Shown here piece by piece: positions 10,101 through 19,127 of a stretch of 64,000 bases of DNA. Below the pieces are notes generated by a model. That model had not been told where the DNA came from, searched no databases, and was given only the letters and a program-made list of their open reading frames with translations. Every line of letters starts with the position of its first letter. The stretch's first letter is position 1. The translations under genes were made by a program, and so were the position numbers. The stretch lies in NCBI GenBank assembly GCA_905234755.1, contig CAJOIT010000003.1, positions 135,135 to 199,134 of the forward strand, in the 5' to 3' direction. This DNA comes from an uncultured Bacteroidales bacterium. GTDB lineage: Bacteria; Bacteroidota; Bacteroidia; Bacteroidales; ML635J-15.

Positions 10101-13100
10101 TACGTGAAATTCCAGGTGCAGTTGTTCCAAGCCACTGGCGAGGTGAGAATCGTTTACACTAGCGACTACAGCAATGCTCCCAGCGGCTATCAAGTAGGTA
10201 TCGGCAATGCCTCATCTAACAAGTTCTGGCATGTCAACCCGAGCAGCCATACCGCTACCTATTCCACCACCTATAATGCAAGCACTTATAGCGTATGGCC
10301 TGGTGGAGGACGTTACTATTCCTTCAAGCCATCTGCGCTTCCGCCCACCTACACGTGGACCTCTAGCGGCACCTCAGGCACAGCTAACAACAATACCTAT
10401 ACGGCATCGCCTACTACCAACTCCACATATACGGTTAGTGTAGCCTACAATGGTGCAACCAAGTCGGAAAGTGCAAATGTAACTATTTCCCCTGCTGCAC
10501 CTACAAACTTGCAGGTCAGCAACATTGCCCAAAATACTGCTACGGTATCGTGGTCGGGTAGCGCAAGCAGCTACAAGTACAGCATCAATGGCGGTAGTAC
10601 ATGGACAACCACAACTTCAAATTCTGTTAATCTCACAGGTCTTACAGCGGGCACTTCATACACTTTCCAAGTAAAGGCTGTCAACGGTACTTGCGAAAGC
10701 AGTGCGGCTACTACTACATTTACTACTAGTAGTGGATATACCCTTACCATTTCGGTCAACCCGAGTAACAGCGGTAACATAACCCATACTGGAGGCACAT
10801 GGAATGGCAATACTGGCACATATACATCTGGTTCAGCCACCCTCACCGCCTCTGCAAATGCAGGCTACACATTCCAAAACTGGACCATCGATGGTGCTAC
10901 TGTAACGGGCAACCCCACTACCATAACAATGAACGCTAACCACACAGCACAGGCAAACTTCCAGTTGAACAGCTACCAAATCAGTGTTTCTGCTAATCCA
11001 ACTGCTGGCGGTTCTGTTTCTGGTGGTGGCACATATAACTATGGAACTACAGCTAACCTGACAGCTACACCTGCCACTGGTTACCATTTCGTCAACTGGA
11101 CAAAGAATGGTTCGGTGGTTTCCTCCAATGCCAACTATAGTTTTACAGTTACTGGGGAAGCAACATACGTAGCACACTTTGAATTGAATAGCTACCAAAT
11201 CACTGTTCAGGCTAGTCCGGCCGCAGGAGGTTCTGTTTCTGGCGGTGGTAATTACAATCATGGAGCATCCTGCACAGTAGGTGCAACGGCTAATGCTGGT
11301 TATCATTTTACTAAATGGACAGAGAATGGTTCACAGGTTTCTACAAATACAAACTATGGATTTACTGTCACGAGAGCTCGTACTTTAGTGGCCAACTTTG
11401 CTCAAAACACAGTCAATATTACTGGTGCTCCCGCATACGTTTGTACAGGAACGGAAACAACGCTTACTGCAAATCAGTCGGGGTTCTCATCACCAAGCTA
11501 TACTTGGAGTGTTACAAGCGGTAATTCTTCTACAGCAGGATTGTCTTCAAGTTCAGATGTGGCAACAGTACGTCCAACAGAAGATGGAACTTACACATAT
11601 CAATGTTCTGTTACTGAGAATGGTACAGGAACTGCTGCTATTACATCAGTAACGATAGTTGTTAGTCAGGGTGCAACAATCACATTCCCTGTATCCTCGC
11701 CATATTCCACTTGTGAAAATGTCAATATAACACCAACAATTGGAGATGCTACATGTAGCGATGTTTCGTGGGCTTGGAGCGGAGATTATTCGGCTTCTGG
11801 CACAGGAACAACTGTAACTCAATATACAGCAAGCGCAAGCGGTACATATACCTTTACTGTAAACACTAGTCCGCTCAAGCAGTACGACATGATAACCCGT
11901 AACGGCATCGCTGCTATTGTGGTCGTAGTGCCTACGACAACTACAACAGGTACGGCAGTGCCAATCGGTACAGGTGGCATAGGAACGAATGAAAATGCAG
12001 GCAATGTTGCCGATGACGCATTTCCAAACCTTCAGGAAGCCATAAGGGTAAACGGCGGTACAACTTATTCGGGCAATAGGACTGGTTTCAAGATTCCAGC
12101 TGGAGCAGAAAGTGGCGTATGCCAGAGTGTGGCAAGTGTGGAGTTGGAGATAAATACACCGCCAACACTAACACGCAACACTAGTTATGGTGCTGCTTCA
12201 CAGACTGTGTGCAAGAATTCTAGCATAAACGAAATCCGATATAGTTACAGCGGAGGTGAAGCGACCTTTACCTGGACATCAGGCACACCGGAAGACATAA
12301 ACGTCACGAATAGTGACGGAACCATCAGGATATATGGCACGCCAACTGCCAGCGGCACTTTCGGTTATAGTATTAGCGTTGCTTCATCGTCGTGTGACGA
12401 TCCGATACCGCTAAGTGGAACAATTACGGTCAACCCGCTGCCTGAAATAAGCGTCACGAACAAGGAGCAGACCGTATGCTACGGAAATCCACTCAGCAAT
12501 TCTGTTGTTACTGCCACGAACGCAAACATCTCGTACACACCGAGCACGCTTCCGACAGGCATTAGCTACAACAGCAGCACGCACACGTTCTCATACGCCA
12601 GCAACCTTGCTGTCGGCACCTACACCATCACGGTGAACGGCACAAGCAACCAGACACCGAGCTGCGGAAGCGACAGCGAGACGATAACAATCAAGGTCAA
12701 CCCACTGCCTACCCCAACAATATCTCAGGCAGACAATTATTCCGAACTTACTTGCTCTCGCACAAGCATAACGCTTACAGCTAACGGCAGTGGCGGAACA
12801 TTTGAGTGGTCTGGTGGTGGAACGGACAATACAAAGGAGGTTTCCGAAGCAGGTACATACACGGTTACCGAAACAAAGAACGGATGTCAAGGAACATCTG
12901 AAGGATATGAGATAACTTCCAATACTGATGTTCCAACTGCCTTAATTTCTGGCAATAATGAAATTTGTCTTGGCGAATCTACAACTTTGGAAACGACATC
13001 CAATGTAAATTACACTTATTCGTGGTCGAACCGCGTAACAACATCCACCAACACTGTAACACCAACCACAACTACCGAATATAAGGTTACGACCACCGAC

Positions 13101-14777
13101 ACTAGAAACGATTGTTCGGCGACAGCAGCGCGTACTGTTACTGTCATTACACCAAACATTGACGACTCTTCGTACGACTACATTTGGCGAGGTGTTAGTA
13201 CCGACTGGAATACAGAATCCAACTGGTATGTCTACAGTGCAGGAAACTACAATATTGCGACAGAACTTCCTTCAATTACAAAGAACATATATATAGGTTC
13301 GGGCCGTTGCTTGACTTCATCCAACTGGCCATCGCAGACTGGCGAGGCAAATGCCAACAACATTACTATCGCTTCTGGTGCAAGCCTTACCATACCTGCA
13401 AGCAAGACTCTCAACATTGCTGGAAGCATAACCAACAACGGAACATTTACTGCAAACAACAGCAGTACCATAGTTTTCAAGGGTTCTGCAACACAGACCT
13501 TGAGCAGTGCGATGACTTTCGGCAATGTAACCTTTGCACAGACGGCATTGGATACTATTAAGGCTCCGAATGGCATAACAGTCAACGGCATAGCAACCTT
13601 TAACAAGGGTATTGTAATGGGCGAAATGACTTTCAATGCTGGAGCAACCGCAGCGAATGTTACCGATTCGGCAAGTTTTGTTGCTGGCAAGGTTACAAAG
13701 CATACAGGAGCATCTGCCGAAACGAATTTCACATTCCCGACAGGTAGTGCAGGCGAAGGACAGCCAAAGGTACTCGGTAGCATAAAAGTAGCCTCGCTAC
13801 CAGCAAACAGTGAAACATTCGTTGTCTTCAACCAGAAGTCAAATGGCGGCGGTTTCAGCGAATCTGAAATGCCACGCTGGTGGAATCAGAACAACAACTG
13901 CGAAGGCAACGATCCGCTTTTCGACCATATAAGCAACTTCGAGTTCTGGAATGTTAGCACTAATTCAACTTTGACCGCCGACATTACCGTTTCGGCAAAT
14001 AATAAGTATGCTCATTTCAGCCCTAATGCTGTATCATTCGATGGCGAAGATATTTTCGGAGCAATGTGGCAGGGCGGTTGCTGGAAGAAGGTAAGCGACC
14101 ACGCTGTAGTTTCAGACCCGAAGACTATTACGATAAGTGGTGTTACAATACCAGCAGTTTCTACACGTGCAACTGAACCACAGTGGTTGTCTATGGGTTC
14201 AAAGAACCACGAAACCCTTCTTCCAATCGAACTCGTTTCCTTTACCGCAACCTGCGATGGTCATTCGGCTCTCGTGGAGTGGACAACCGCTACTGAGAAG
14301 AACAACGACTACTTCTCGCTCGAGCGCTCGGATGATGCAATGAACTTCACCGAAATTGCACGAGTGGCAGGAGCAGGCAACTCAATCGAAAAGCTTGATT
14401 ATTCATACAATGATTATGGTGTACACGGTGGCGACAACTACTACAGGCTTGTTCAGGTGGACTATGATGGTACACGCTCTGTTTCGGACATAGTTGTTGC
14501 AATTTGTGAAGATGCAGAAGTTGGGGAGCCAGATGTTCAGGCATACCCGAACCCGTTCGATGATGAACTTATTATTGAACTCGACAACTTCGACAACCGT
14601 CCAGCCCGCATCGAGGTTTTCGATATGCTTGGCAAGCTGATTTATACCGGCAAGGTTGCTGCACCGCAGAATTATTATGAGACAATTTTGAATCTCAGCA
14701 ATCTGCCTCCGGCAGCCTATAATATAAGGGTTAGCACGAACGATTTTGTGATAAACAAGAATGTGGTAAAACAATAA
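7161..14777 (+). CDS. Giant multidomain T9SS-exported surface protein
   Basis: The protein has 2538 residues. Signal peptide: CALLIVFCLFFGNNAFAQ. Domains in order: beta-sandwich A (about 25-230); a GEVED-type domain ending GEFEDYKLTV (about 235-372); a strand-rich domain; a jelly-roll-like domain beginning LPYTENFDNDAHGF (about 545-735); an InlB-like repeat (about 736-815); a second copy of sandwich A (about 850-1050); fibronectin III (about 1110-1190); three InlB-like repeats with ITVQASPAAGGSVSGGG-type units (about 1191-1413); Ig/PKD-like modules with CxG cores; an autotransporter-like strand repeat (about 2030-2200); a domain IELVSFTATCDGHSALVEWTT; and a T9SS sorting domain from about 2455 (AYPNPFDDELIIELDNFD) to the end. 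Only TTG 7161 is available as a start in this frame. The ATGs at 7106 and 7124 read a different frame, so an indel in the repeat at the start is possible. Likely adhesin. Confidence 0.85.
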   Translation: MSIVHCALLIVFCLFFGNNAFAQGLELYGFGTGTGATWYSPSWTTIVESGKDDAASSLQSIGFTFYYDGTGYTQFSANSNGNLRLGSTVIGTGAYSTPFSSSNYSTNEPKIIGIGKDLSTGAAGYVRTGLSGSSGSYIRVIEFKLHTSSTSSGTNYINFQVQLFQATKMVKIVYASSSNNPSSYQVGLGNASYNKFWYVNPTNHTATYSTTYSSNTYSTYPEGSNRYYWFAPPHFTSTTTTYYISNFSTTGGNSNINNSSSGTGASWSNYYGSYAASYYAGSTVNFTITIAGGGTHGSALWVDWNQNGQFESDERMYHTSSYASSPHTGSFAIPASTAAGDYRMRIVSDFLNSNPNNPYEGSTGEFEDYKLTVTIPTGSYLPTNPYYNYSLTQQIYTPAEIADFSGTSMSGNITSIQFKSGTSTDTRNLTIYMQNTTKSSFSSTTDWVTSGHTQVFSGNVTFAENSWVTITLDTPFPYDASKNLLLVVDDNTGSYSSTRTFYTYPTGANRAIYVYSDGTNYSPTSSYGGTLLQMNNQLKLNIVPYPATLPYTENFDNDAHGFMFVNGSYVNQWTVGTGAHSSGSQALYIANNGSYSYDISSASYVYAYREINFAEAGDYNITFKWKGKGESGCWDAMYAALCPTNGTFPPSNITSSTNSLPSGYTNVGDVSHSNNTSGVFLWTNSDSDWRTSSKSVNISSTGIYKLVFYWKNDGGGGGQPPAAVDDLVVMRAYPVTFAVSPSGSGTVNGMFNGTSVSSGTAFVPASVINVTATPATGYIFSNWTVSGTDASVANASAPSTTLTTGSAATTLTANFIPWTVELATSPASTECLASGTEVTMTASTNITSGLETYVFTTGTGGSTYSPSWTSMVASGNDDVASSLVNIGFDFVYDGVTYTQFSANSNGNLRLGSTVIGTGAYTTPFSSSNISSNEPKIVGIGKDLSTGAAGYVKTGLYGSSGSYVRVTEFMLNTTSTASGTTYVKFQVQLFQATGEVRIVYTSDYSNAPSGYQVGIGNASSNKFWHVNPSSHTATYSTTYNASTYSVWPGGGRYYSFKPSALPPTYTWTSSGTSGTANNNTYTASPTTNSTYTVSVAYNGATKSESANVTISPAAPTNLQVSNIAQNTATVSWSGSASSYKYSINGGSTWTTTTSNSVNLTGLTAGTSYTFQVKAVNGTCESSAATTTFTTSSGYTLTISVNPSNSGNITHTGGTWNGNTGTYTSGSATLTASANAGYTFQNWTIDGATVTGNPTTITMNANHTAQANFQLNSYQISVSANPTAGGSVSGGGTYNYGTTANLTATPATGYHFVNWTKNGSVVSSNANYSFTVTGEATYVAHFELNSYQITVQASPAAGGSVSGGGNYNHGASCTVGATANAGYHFTKWTENGSQVSTNTNYGFTVTRARTLVANFAQNTVNITGAPAYVCTGTETTLTANQSGFSSPSYTWSVTSGNSSTAGLSSSSDVATVRPTEDGTYTYQCSVTENGTGTAAITSVTIVVSQGATITFPVSSPYSTCENVNITPTIGDATCSDVSWAWSGDYSASGTGTTVTQYTASASGTYTFTVNTSPLKQYDMITRNGIAAIVVVVPTTTTTGTAVPIGTGGIGTNENAGNVADDAFPNLQEAIRVNGGTTYSGNRTGFKIPAGAESGVCQSVASVELEINTPPTLTRNTSYGAASQTVCKNSSINEIRYSYSGGEATFTWTSGTPEDINVTNSDGTIRIYGTPTASGTFGYSISVASSSCDDPIPLSGTITVNPLPEISVTNKEQTVCYGNPLSNSVVTATNANISYTPSTLPTGISYNSSTHTFSYASNLAVGTYTITVNGTSNQTPSCGSDSETITIKVNPLPTPTISQADNYSELTCSRTSITLTANGSGGTFEWSGGGTDNTKEVSEAGTYTVTETKNGCQGTSEGYEITSNTDVPTALISGNNEICLGESTTLETTSNVNYTYSWSNRVTTSTNTVTPTTTTEYKVTTTDTRNDCSATAARTVTVITPNIDDSSYDYIWRGVSTDWNTESNWYVYSAGNYNIATELPSITKNIYIGSGRCLTSSNWPSQTGEANANNITIASGASLTIPASKTLNIAGSITNNGTFTANNSSTIVFKGSATQTLSSAMTFGNVTFAQTALDTIKAPNGITVNGIATFNKGIVMGEMTFNAGATAANVTDSASFVAGKVTKHTGASAETNFTFPTGSAGEGQPKVLGSIKVASLPANSETFVVFNQKSNGGGFSESEMPRWWNQNNNCEGNDPLFDHISNFEFWNVSTNSTLTADITVSANNKYAHFSPNAVSFDGEDIFGAMWQGGCWKKVSDHAVVSDPKTITISGVTIPAVSTRATEPQWLSMGSKNHETLLPIELVSFTATCDGHSALVEWTTATEKNNDYFSLERSDDAMNFTEIARVAGAGNSIEKLDYSYNDYGVHGGDNYYRLVQVDYDGTRSVSDIVVAICEDAEVGEPDVQAYPNPFDDELIIELDNFDNRPARIEVFDMLGKLIYTGKVAAPQNYYETILNLSNLPPAAYNIRVSTNDFVINKNVVKQ
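7416..7469 (+). repeat. Near-identical internal duplication, copy 1
   Basis: This 54-bp stretch encodes GSTVIGTGAYSTPFSSSN and differs from 9891-9944 at one base only. The flanking sequence is also clearly related. It marks the duplicated sandwich domain of the giant protein. Confidence 0.85.
9891..9944 (+). repeat. Near-identical internal duplication, copy 2
   Basis: Second copy of the 54-bp unit at 7416-7469, about 2.5 kb downstream in the same gene. Its identity is far higher than in the flanking parts of the two domains. Confidence 0.85.
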
Positions 14778-14782
14778 TTTCC

Positions 14783-14832
14783 GCACCCTGAGCCTCGCAT
14801 GCTGAGCCTGTCGAAGTATCGAAGGGAAGGGT
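14783..14832. repeat. Interspersed repeat, second copy (CTGAGCCTGTCGAAG)
   Basis: ACCCTGAGCCT, then GCTGAGCCTGTCGAAGTATCGAAGGGAAGGG. It shares its core with 2913-2940 and directly follows the stop of the giant gene. Confidence 0.6.
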
Positions 14833-14848
14833 GATTGATTTTGAAATC

Positions 14849-14878
14849 TGTAGGGGGGCAATGCATTGCGCCCCTACA
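14849..14878. repeat. 30-bp palindrome with AATGCATT core
   Basis: The arms TGTAGGGG and CCCCTACA flank GGCAATGCATTGCG, giving a nearly perfect 30-bp inverted repeat. A diverged copy with the same AATGCATT centre lies at 21041-21068. No T run follows, so it is a repeat element more than a terminator. Confidence 0.75.
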
Positions 14879-14905
14879 ATTTTAATACATGTAAATGTGT
14901 ACATT

Positions 14906-14923
14906 GACACGAAATATTGTGTC
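14906..14923. repeat. 18-bp imperfect palindrome
   Basis: GACACGAAATATTGTGTC, in the 250-bp gap before the EF-G-like gene, between the AATGCATT palindrome and the promoter. Confidence 0.45.
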
Positions 14924-14945
14924 TACGCATTCAATTATTTTTTCC

Positions 14946-14977
14946 CTTGCATTATCAATTATTTATAATTACCTTTG
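14946..14977 (+). promoter_or_regulatory. Promoter of the EF-G-like gene
   Basis: CTTG (14946-14949), 20-bp spacer, TACCTTTG (14970-14977). This is a near-consensus Bacteroidota promoter, 51 bp before the ATG at 15029. Confidence 0.75.
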
Positions 14978-15028
14978 CAACCCAAAAAAATAGAAAATAT
15001 ATTCATTAATAAAAAGTAAAGAAATTGT

Positions 15029-17182
15029 ATGAAAAATTATCAAACCCAACAAATTAGAAACATTTCGCTGGTCGGTAATTCTGGTGCAGGAAAAACGACT
15101 TTGGCTGAAAGTATGCTGCAGGTTGGCGGTGTCATCACCCGCAAGGGCGACATTGCTAGCAAGAACACCGTATCCGACTACCGTCTCATCGAGCAGGAAA
15201 ACGGTAACTCGCTTTATTCAACCGTAATGTATTCGGAACTCGGCAACACCAAGTTCAACATCCTTGATTGCCCAGGTATGGACGATTTCATCGGTGGCGT
15301 TGTTTCTTCTTTGTTCGCTACAGATATAGCACTTATGGTCATTAACGCTCAGAACGGCGTTGAAGTTGGTACCGAAATCCACGGTCGTTACCTCGAACAG
15401 GCAGGTAAGCCAATGATTATTGCCCTCAACCAGCTCGACCACGAAAAGACTAACTTCGATCACACAATCGAATCTATCCGTGAAGCTTTTGGTCCTAACG
15501 CTGTTGTTGCTCAGTTCCCAGTAAATCCTGGTGTTGGCTGCACTTCTTTCATCGATGTGATTTCTCACAAGATGTATGTTCAGAATGGCAACAATATCGA
15601 AGTTAAGGACATTCCTGCAGAATACGAAGAAAAGGCACAGGAATACAAGAGCCAGATTATAGAAATCGCTGCTGAAGCTGACGAAGAACTCATGGACATC
15701 TTCTTCTCGAATGATACTCTTACCGAAGAAGAAATGATGAGAGGTATCGTAAAGGGTTTGCCAGCAAGAGGTATTTTCCCAATTTTCTGCGTGAACGCTC
15801 GCACCGACCTCGGTGTTAAGAGACTTATGGAATTCATCGCTGATGTAGTTCCTTCACCAGACAAGATGGAGCACATTAAGGATACCGAAGGCCGTGAAAT
15901 AAAGTGCGACTCAAGCGCAAAGCCGGTTCTTTATATCTTCAAGACTTCTACCGAAGAGCATATCGGTGAAATTTGCTACTTCAAGGTTCTCAGCGGTACT
16001 ATTACCGAAGGTATCGACCTCTACAACCCGAAGACCAACACAAAGGAAAGACTTTCGGCTATCTACGCTTGCGCAGGTAAGACCAAGAACAAAGTTGACT
16101 CTCTCGCTGCCGGTGATATAGGTGCTACCGTTAAGCTGAAAGGCACAAAGTACGGACAGACTTTGGTTGCAATCGGCGAAGACAATGAAATCCCGCCAAT
16201 CCAGTACCCTGCATACAAGTACAGAGTAGCTGTTAAGGCTGTTAACGAAAGCGAATCTGAAAAGCTCATCGCTGCAATCAACAGCATGAAGGACGAAGAT
16301 CCAACCTTGTTGTCGGAAAACAACATCGAATTGCGTCAGCTCATCGTTATGGGTCAGGGCGAATACCATATTAATATTATGAAGTGGCACCTCGACAATG
16401 TTTACAAGATTGCTGCTCAGTTCGACAAGCCAAGAATCGAATACCGCGAAACTATTACCAAGGTGGCTAATGCAACCTACCGTCACAAAAAGCAGTCGGG
16501 TGGTGCAGGTCAGTTTGGTGAAGTTGCACTCCTCATTGAACCTATCGTAGAAGGTGTTGACACAACTGGTAAGTTCAAGATTGATGGCAAGGAACAGGTT
16601 ATGACCATTAAGGCTAAGGAAGAAATTCCTCTGAAATGGGGTGGTCGCCTCGAGTTCTACAACTGCGTAGTAGGTGGTGCTATCGATGCTAGCTTCATGC
16701 CTGCAATTAAGAAGGGTTTGATGCAGAAGATGGAAGAAGGTCCTTTGACTGGTTCTTACGCTCGCGACATCAGAGTATTTGTTTACGATGGTAAGATGCA
16801 CCCTGTTGATTCAAAGGAAATCGCATTCATCATCGCTGCTCGTAACGCATTCAGCCAGGCATTCAAGCTTGCTGGTCCGAAGATTATGGAACCTGTTTAC
16901 GACCTCGAAGTTCTCGTTCCAGGCGACAGAATGGGTGATGTTATCAGCGACTTGAACGGTCGTCGTGCTATCGTTCAGGGTATGTCGAGCGAAAAGGGAT
17001 TCCAGAAGATTACCGCTCGCGTTCCTCTGGCAGAAATGGCAACATTCTCGACTTCACTTCGCGCTAATACCGGCGGTCGTGCAATGTACAGCATGAGCTT
17101 TGCTGAATACCAGCAGGTTCCACCCGATGTACAGGATGCATTGCTCAAGGAATACGAAGCAAACAAGCAGGAAGAAGACTAA
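15029..17182 (+). CDS. Elongation factor G paralogue (EF-G2 type)
   Basis: Translational GTPase of 717 residues with the full EF-G layout: G domain, domain II, and domains III-V (GQGEYHINIMKWHLD, RYRETITK-like and SGGAGQFGEV motifs, C-terminal YxMxFxxYxxVP). The P-loop GNSGAGKTT is at 16-24. Switch II reads DCPGMDDF (80-87), with Met84 where canonical EF-G has the catalytic His of DTPGHVDF. The switch I RGIT motif is replaced by NGNSLYST, and the base-recognition motif is NQLD. Bacteroides carries an EF-G2 paralogue reported to promote translocation without GTP hydrolysis and to be induced under carbon limitation; this looks like its orthologue (inference). It stands alone between its own promoter and terminator, outside any str operon. 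Confidence 0.88.
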   Translation: MKNYQTQQIRNISLVGNSGAGKTTLAESMLQVGGVITRKGDIASKNTVSDYRLIEQENGNSLYSTVMYSELGNTKFNILDCPGMDDFIGGVVSSLFATDIALMVINAQNGVEVGTEIHGRYLEQAGKPMIIALNQLDHEKTNFDHTIESIREAFGPNAVVAQFPVNPGVGCTSFIDVISHKMYVQNGNNIEVKDIPAEYEEKAQEYKSQIIEIAAEADEELMDIFFSNDTLTEEEMMRGIVKGLPARGIFPIFCVNARTDLGVKRLMEFIADVVPSPDKMEHIKDTEGREIKCDSSAKPVLYIFKTSTEEHIGEICYFKVLSGTITEGIDLYNPKTNTKERLSAIYACAGKTKNKVDSLAAGDIGATVKLKGTKYGQTLVAIGEDNEIPPIQYPAYKYRVAVKAVNESESEKLIAAINSMKDEDPTLLSENNIELRQLIVMGQGEYHINIMKWHLDNVYKIAAQFDKPRIEYRETITKVANATYRHKKQSGGAGQFGEVALLIEPIVEGVDTTGKFKIDGKEQVMTIKAKEEIPLKWGGRLEFYNCVVGGAIDASFMPAIKKGLMQKMEEGPLTGSYARDIRVFVYDGKMHPVDSKEIAFIIAARNAFSQAFKLAGPKIMEPVYDLEVLVPGDRMGDVISDLNGRRAIVQGMSSEKGFQKITARVPLAEMATFSTSLRANTGGRAMYSMSFAEYQQVPPDVQDALLKEYEANKQEED

Positions 17183-17204
17183 GGAATTATTTTTCATACA
17201 ACGG

Positions 17205-17236
17205 AAAGGGAAGGTTTCGGCTTTCCCTTTTTTTTT
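17205..17236 (+). terminator. Rho-independent terminator after the EF-G-like gene
   Basis: AAAGGGAAGG, loop, then the complementary CTTTCCCTTT and a run of nine or more T. Confidence 0.85.
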
Positions 17237-17349
17237 GTGTCGTTGGAAAACTAAGCACTGCAGGTACACAAGCAATGTCATTTATGCTGTTCGCTTTGCC
17301 ATGCGAAACGACATTTTAGAATTTTGGTAGACTGCAATATATTTTTTTG

Positions 17350-17357
17350 TAAGTTTG
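17350..17357 (+). promoter_or_regulatory. -7 promoter box for the M14 peptidase gene
   Basis: TAAGTTTG, 20 bp before the ATG at 17378. A TTTG lies at 17323 (23-bp spacer, slightly long). Confidence 0.5.
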
Positions 17358-17377
17358 CAAATCAAAAATGTTATCCA

Positions 17378-19069
17378 ATGAAAAGATTATATTTTATACT
17401 TGTTATGTTGTTGCTGTCGTTGCTGGCAATGGCACAATTGTCACCAAAGGAGATACTTGATGCAAGAGGTGAATTGTATTTTAGGTTTCCTATTGAAAGA
17501 CAAAGACTTAATGAATTTTCAAGAGTAATTTCCATTGATGCTTATCGCAATGGTTATTGCTATGCATACGCCAATAAACGCGAGTTCGCCGAGTTTCGCA
17601 AGTTTGGAATAGCTTGCGAACCAGTACGAGAGTATTACGAAGCTAAGGATGAATTGCAGATGGCGGAGTCACTTAACGATATGTTTGCTTGGAATGTCTA
17701 TCCGACATACAGCATTTACTGTGAAATGATGCAGTATTTTGCCGAGACATATCCAGAAATATGCAAGTTGGATACTATTGGGAGTACTTTTTCTGATTAC
17801 AAGTTGCTCGCTGTAAAGATTTCCGACAATGTAAATGAAGATGAGGCAGAACCTGAATTTTTCCTCGGTGGGCAAATGCATGGTGATGAATTGATTGGCG
17901 GAATGGTTTGCTTGAGGCTTATCGATAAGTTGTTGCGCGATTATGGAACCGACCAGGAGGTTACAAATCTGGTTGACAATATGGAAATTTTCATAAATCC
18001 GCTGTCGAATCCAGAGGGAACATATATTTTCACTCCAGATTCAGTGAATAATTCAATCAGATATACTCGTAACGGTTATGGTTGGGATCATTTCATTGAT
18101 ATGAACCGCAATTTCCCTGATGCCAATGCTGGCGAACATCCGGATGGCAGTGAGTCTTATGCATTTGAAACGGAAGCCTTCATGCAATATGCTGACGAGC
18201 ATAAGTTTGTAATGTCGGCAAACCTGCACAGTGGGGCAGAGCTTGTGAATTATCCCTTTGATACCGAGGAGACTCTTCCAGCTGATGATGACTGGTGGCA
18301 GATGGTTTCTGCAGAATATGTGGCATTGGCAAGGCAGGCATGCAATGACCCTGAATATATGACATCCGATTTTCCTAGTGGATATACAAATGGTTATGCG
18401 TGGTACACCATTACTGGTAGCCGTCAGGATTATATGAACTACTTTAAGCATTGCAGGGAAGTAACCTTGGAGTTAAGCATTGAAAAATTATTGCGTAACG
18501 AGTTGTTGGCAAGTTATGTGTCGCGAAATATTCCGCCTATGCTTGCATATATGAAACGAGCAACATTGGGACTGCATGGTTTTGTTACCGATTCGGTTAC
18601 TGGTGAGCCGTTGAGAGCCAAAGTTTTCATTAATGGCCACGACTATTTCAATTCGCATGTGTATTCGTTCCTTCCAACTGGCGAATATTATAGGTTTTTG
18701 AAGGCAGGTCACTACAATGTTTCGTTTTATGCCGATGGTTATATACATAAGACAATAGCTGTGGATATTACCGATAATGCGGCACAAAACCTTGATGTTC
18801 AGCTTGTACAAGGCTATGACCCGGAAACAATAGTTGAAGAGTGTTTGCAATTTTCATTTTATCCCAATCCTGTTGCCGACAAATTGTATATGGGTGGCAA
18901 TGAGTGTTTTTCAGCCCTTGAAATTTATGATGTTTCGGGCAGGTTGCTAGTCTCGAAGAAAGGAGTTGTCGGCTTTGTGGATGTGTCAATGTTGCGCCCC
19001 GGACAGTATATGTTGAAACTGGTATCTGATGATGGAAATGTGGTGAAAACGAAGTTTTTGAAGATGTAA
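17378..19069 (+). CDS. Secreted M14 zinc carboxypeptidase with T9SS sorting domain
   Basis: The protein has 563 residues from the ATG at 17378; an in-frame TTG 54 bp earlier precedes the promoter box and is rejected. Signal peptide: MKRLYFILVMLLLSLLAMAQ. The metallo-carboxypeptidase core (about 115-385) shows the zinc ligands HGDE in GGQMHGDELIGG and the later His in NLHSGAELVNYPFDT. It also has the substrate-binding NPEGTY and NRNFPD, and the catalytic Glu in EVTLELSIEK. A carboxypeptidase regulatory-like beta domain follows (GFVTDSVTGEPLRAKVFING), then a T9SS sorting domain (SFYPNPVADKLYM to the C-terminus). It probably trims peptides at the cell surface or outside the cell. It is a single-gene unit ended by a two-way terminator. 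Confidence 0.9.
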   Translation: MKRLYFILVMLLLSLLAMAQLSPKEILDARGELYFRFPIERQRLNEFSRVISIDAYRNGYCYAYANKREFAEFRKFGIACEPVREYYEAKDELQMAESLNDMFAWNVYPTYSIYCEMMQYFAETYPEICKLDTIGSTFSDYKLLAVKISDNVNEDEAEPEFFLGGQMHGDELIGGMVCLRLIDKLLRDYGTDQEVTNLVDNMEIFINPLSNPEGTYIFTPDSVNNSIRYTRNGYGWDHFIDMNRNFPDANAGEHPDGSESYAFETEAFMQYADEHKFVMSANLHSGAELVNYPFDTEETLPADDDWWQMVSAEYVALARQACNDPEYMTSDFPSGYTNGYAWYTITGSRQDYMNYFKHCREVTLELSIEKLLRNELLASYVSRNIPPMLAYMKRATLGLHGFVTDSVTGEPLRAKVFINGHDYFNSHVYSFLPTGEYYRFLKAGHYNVSFYADGYIHKTIAVDITDNAAQNLDVQLVQGYDPETIVEECLQFSFYPNPVADKLYMGGNECFSALEIYDVSGRLLVSKKGVVGFVDVSMLRPGQYMLKLVSDDGNVVKTKFLKM

Positions 19070-19077
19070 TAATAAAC

Positions 19078-19107
19078 AAAAAAGGTCTCAAACGAGACCT
19101 TTTTTTG
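19078..19107. terminator. Bidirectional terminator between the peptidase gene and tig
   Basis: AAAGGTCTC-AAAC-GAGACCTTT with an A run before and a T run after, so it serves both converging genes. Confidence 0.88.
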
Positions 19108-19127
19108 TGAAGTATTACTAATTACAT

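Noticed and set aside
10833..11306. Long minus-strand frame inside the giant gene
   Set aside because: Low-complexity antisense of repeat-rich coding sequence; no start context or protein motif.
7161..14777. Non-ribosomal peptide or polyketide megasynthase (because of size)
   Set aside because: Content is Ser/Thr/Gly-rich beta repeats with a signal peptide and T9SS sorting domain; no catalytic motifs.
15911..16801. 296-codon minus-strand frame opposite the EF-G-like gene
   Set aside because: Shadow of a strongly coding plus-strand gene; no recognisable domain.
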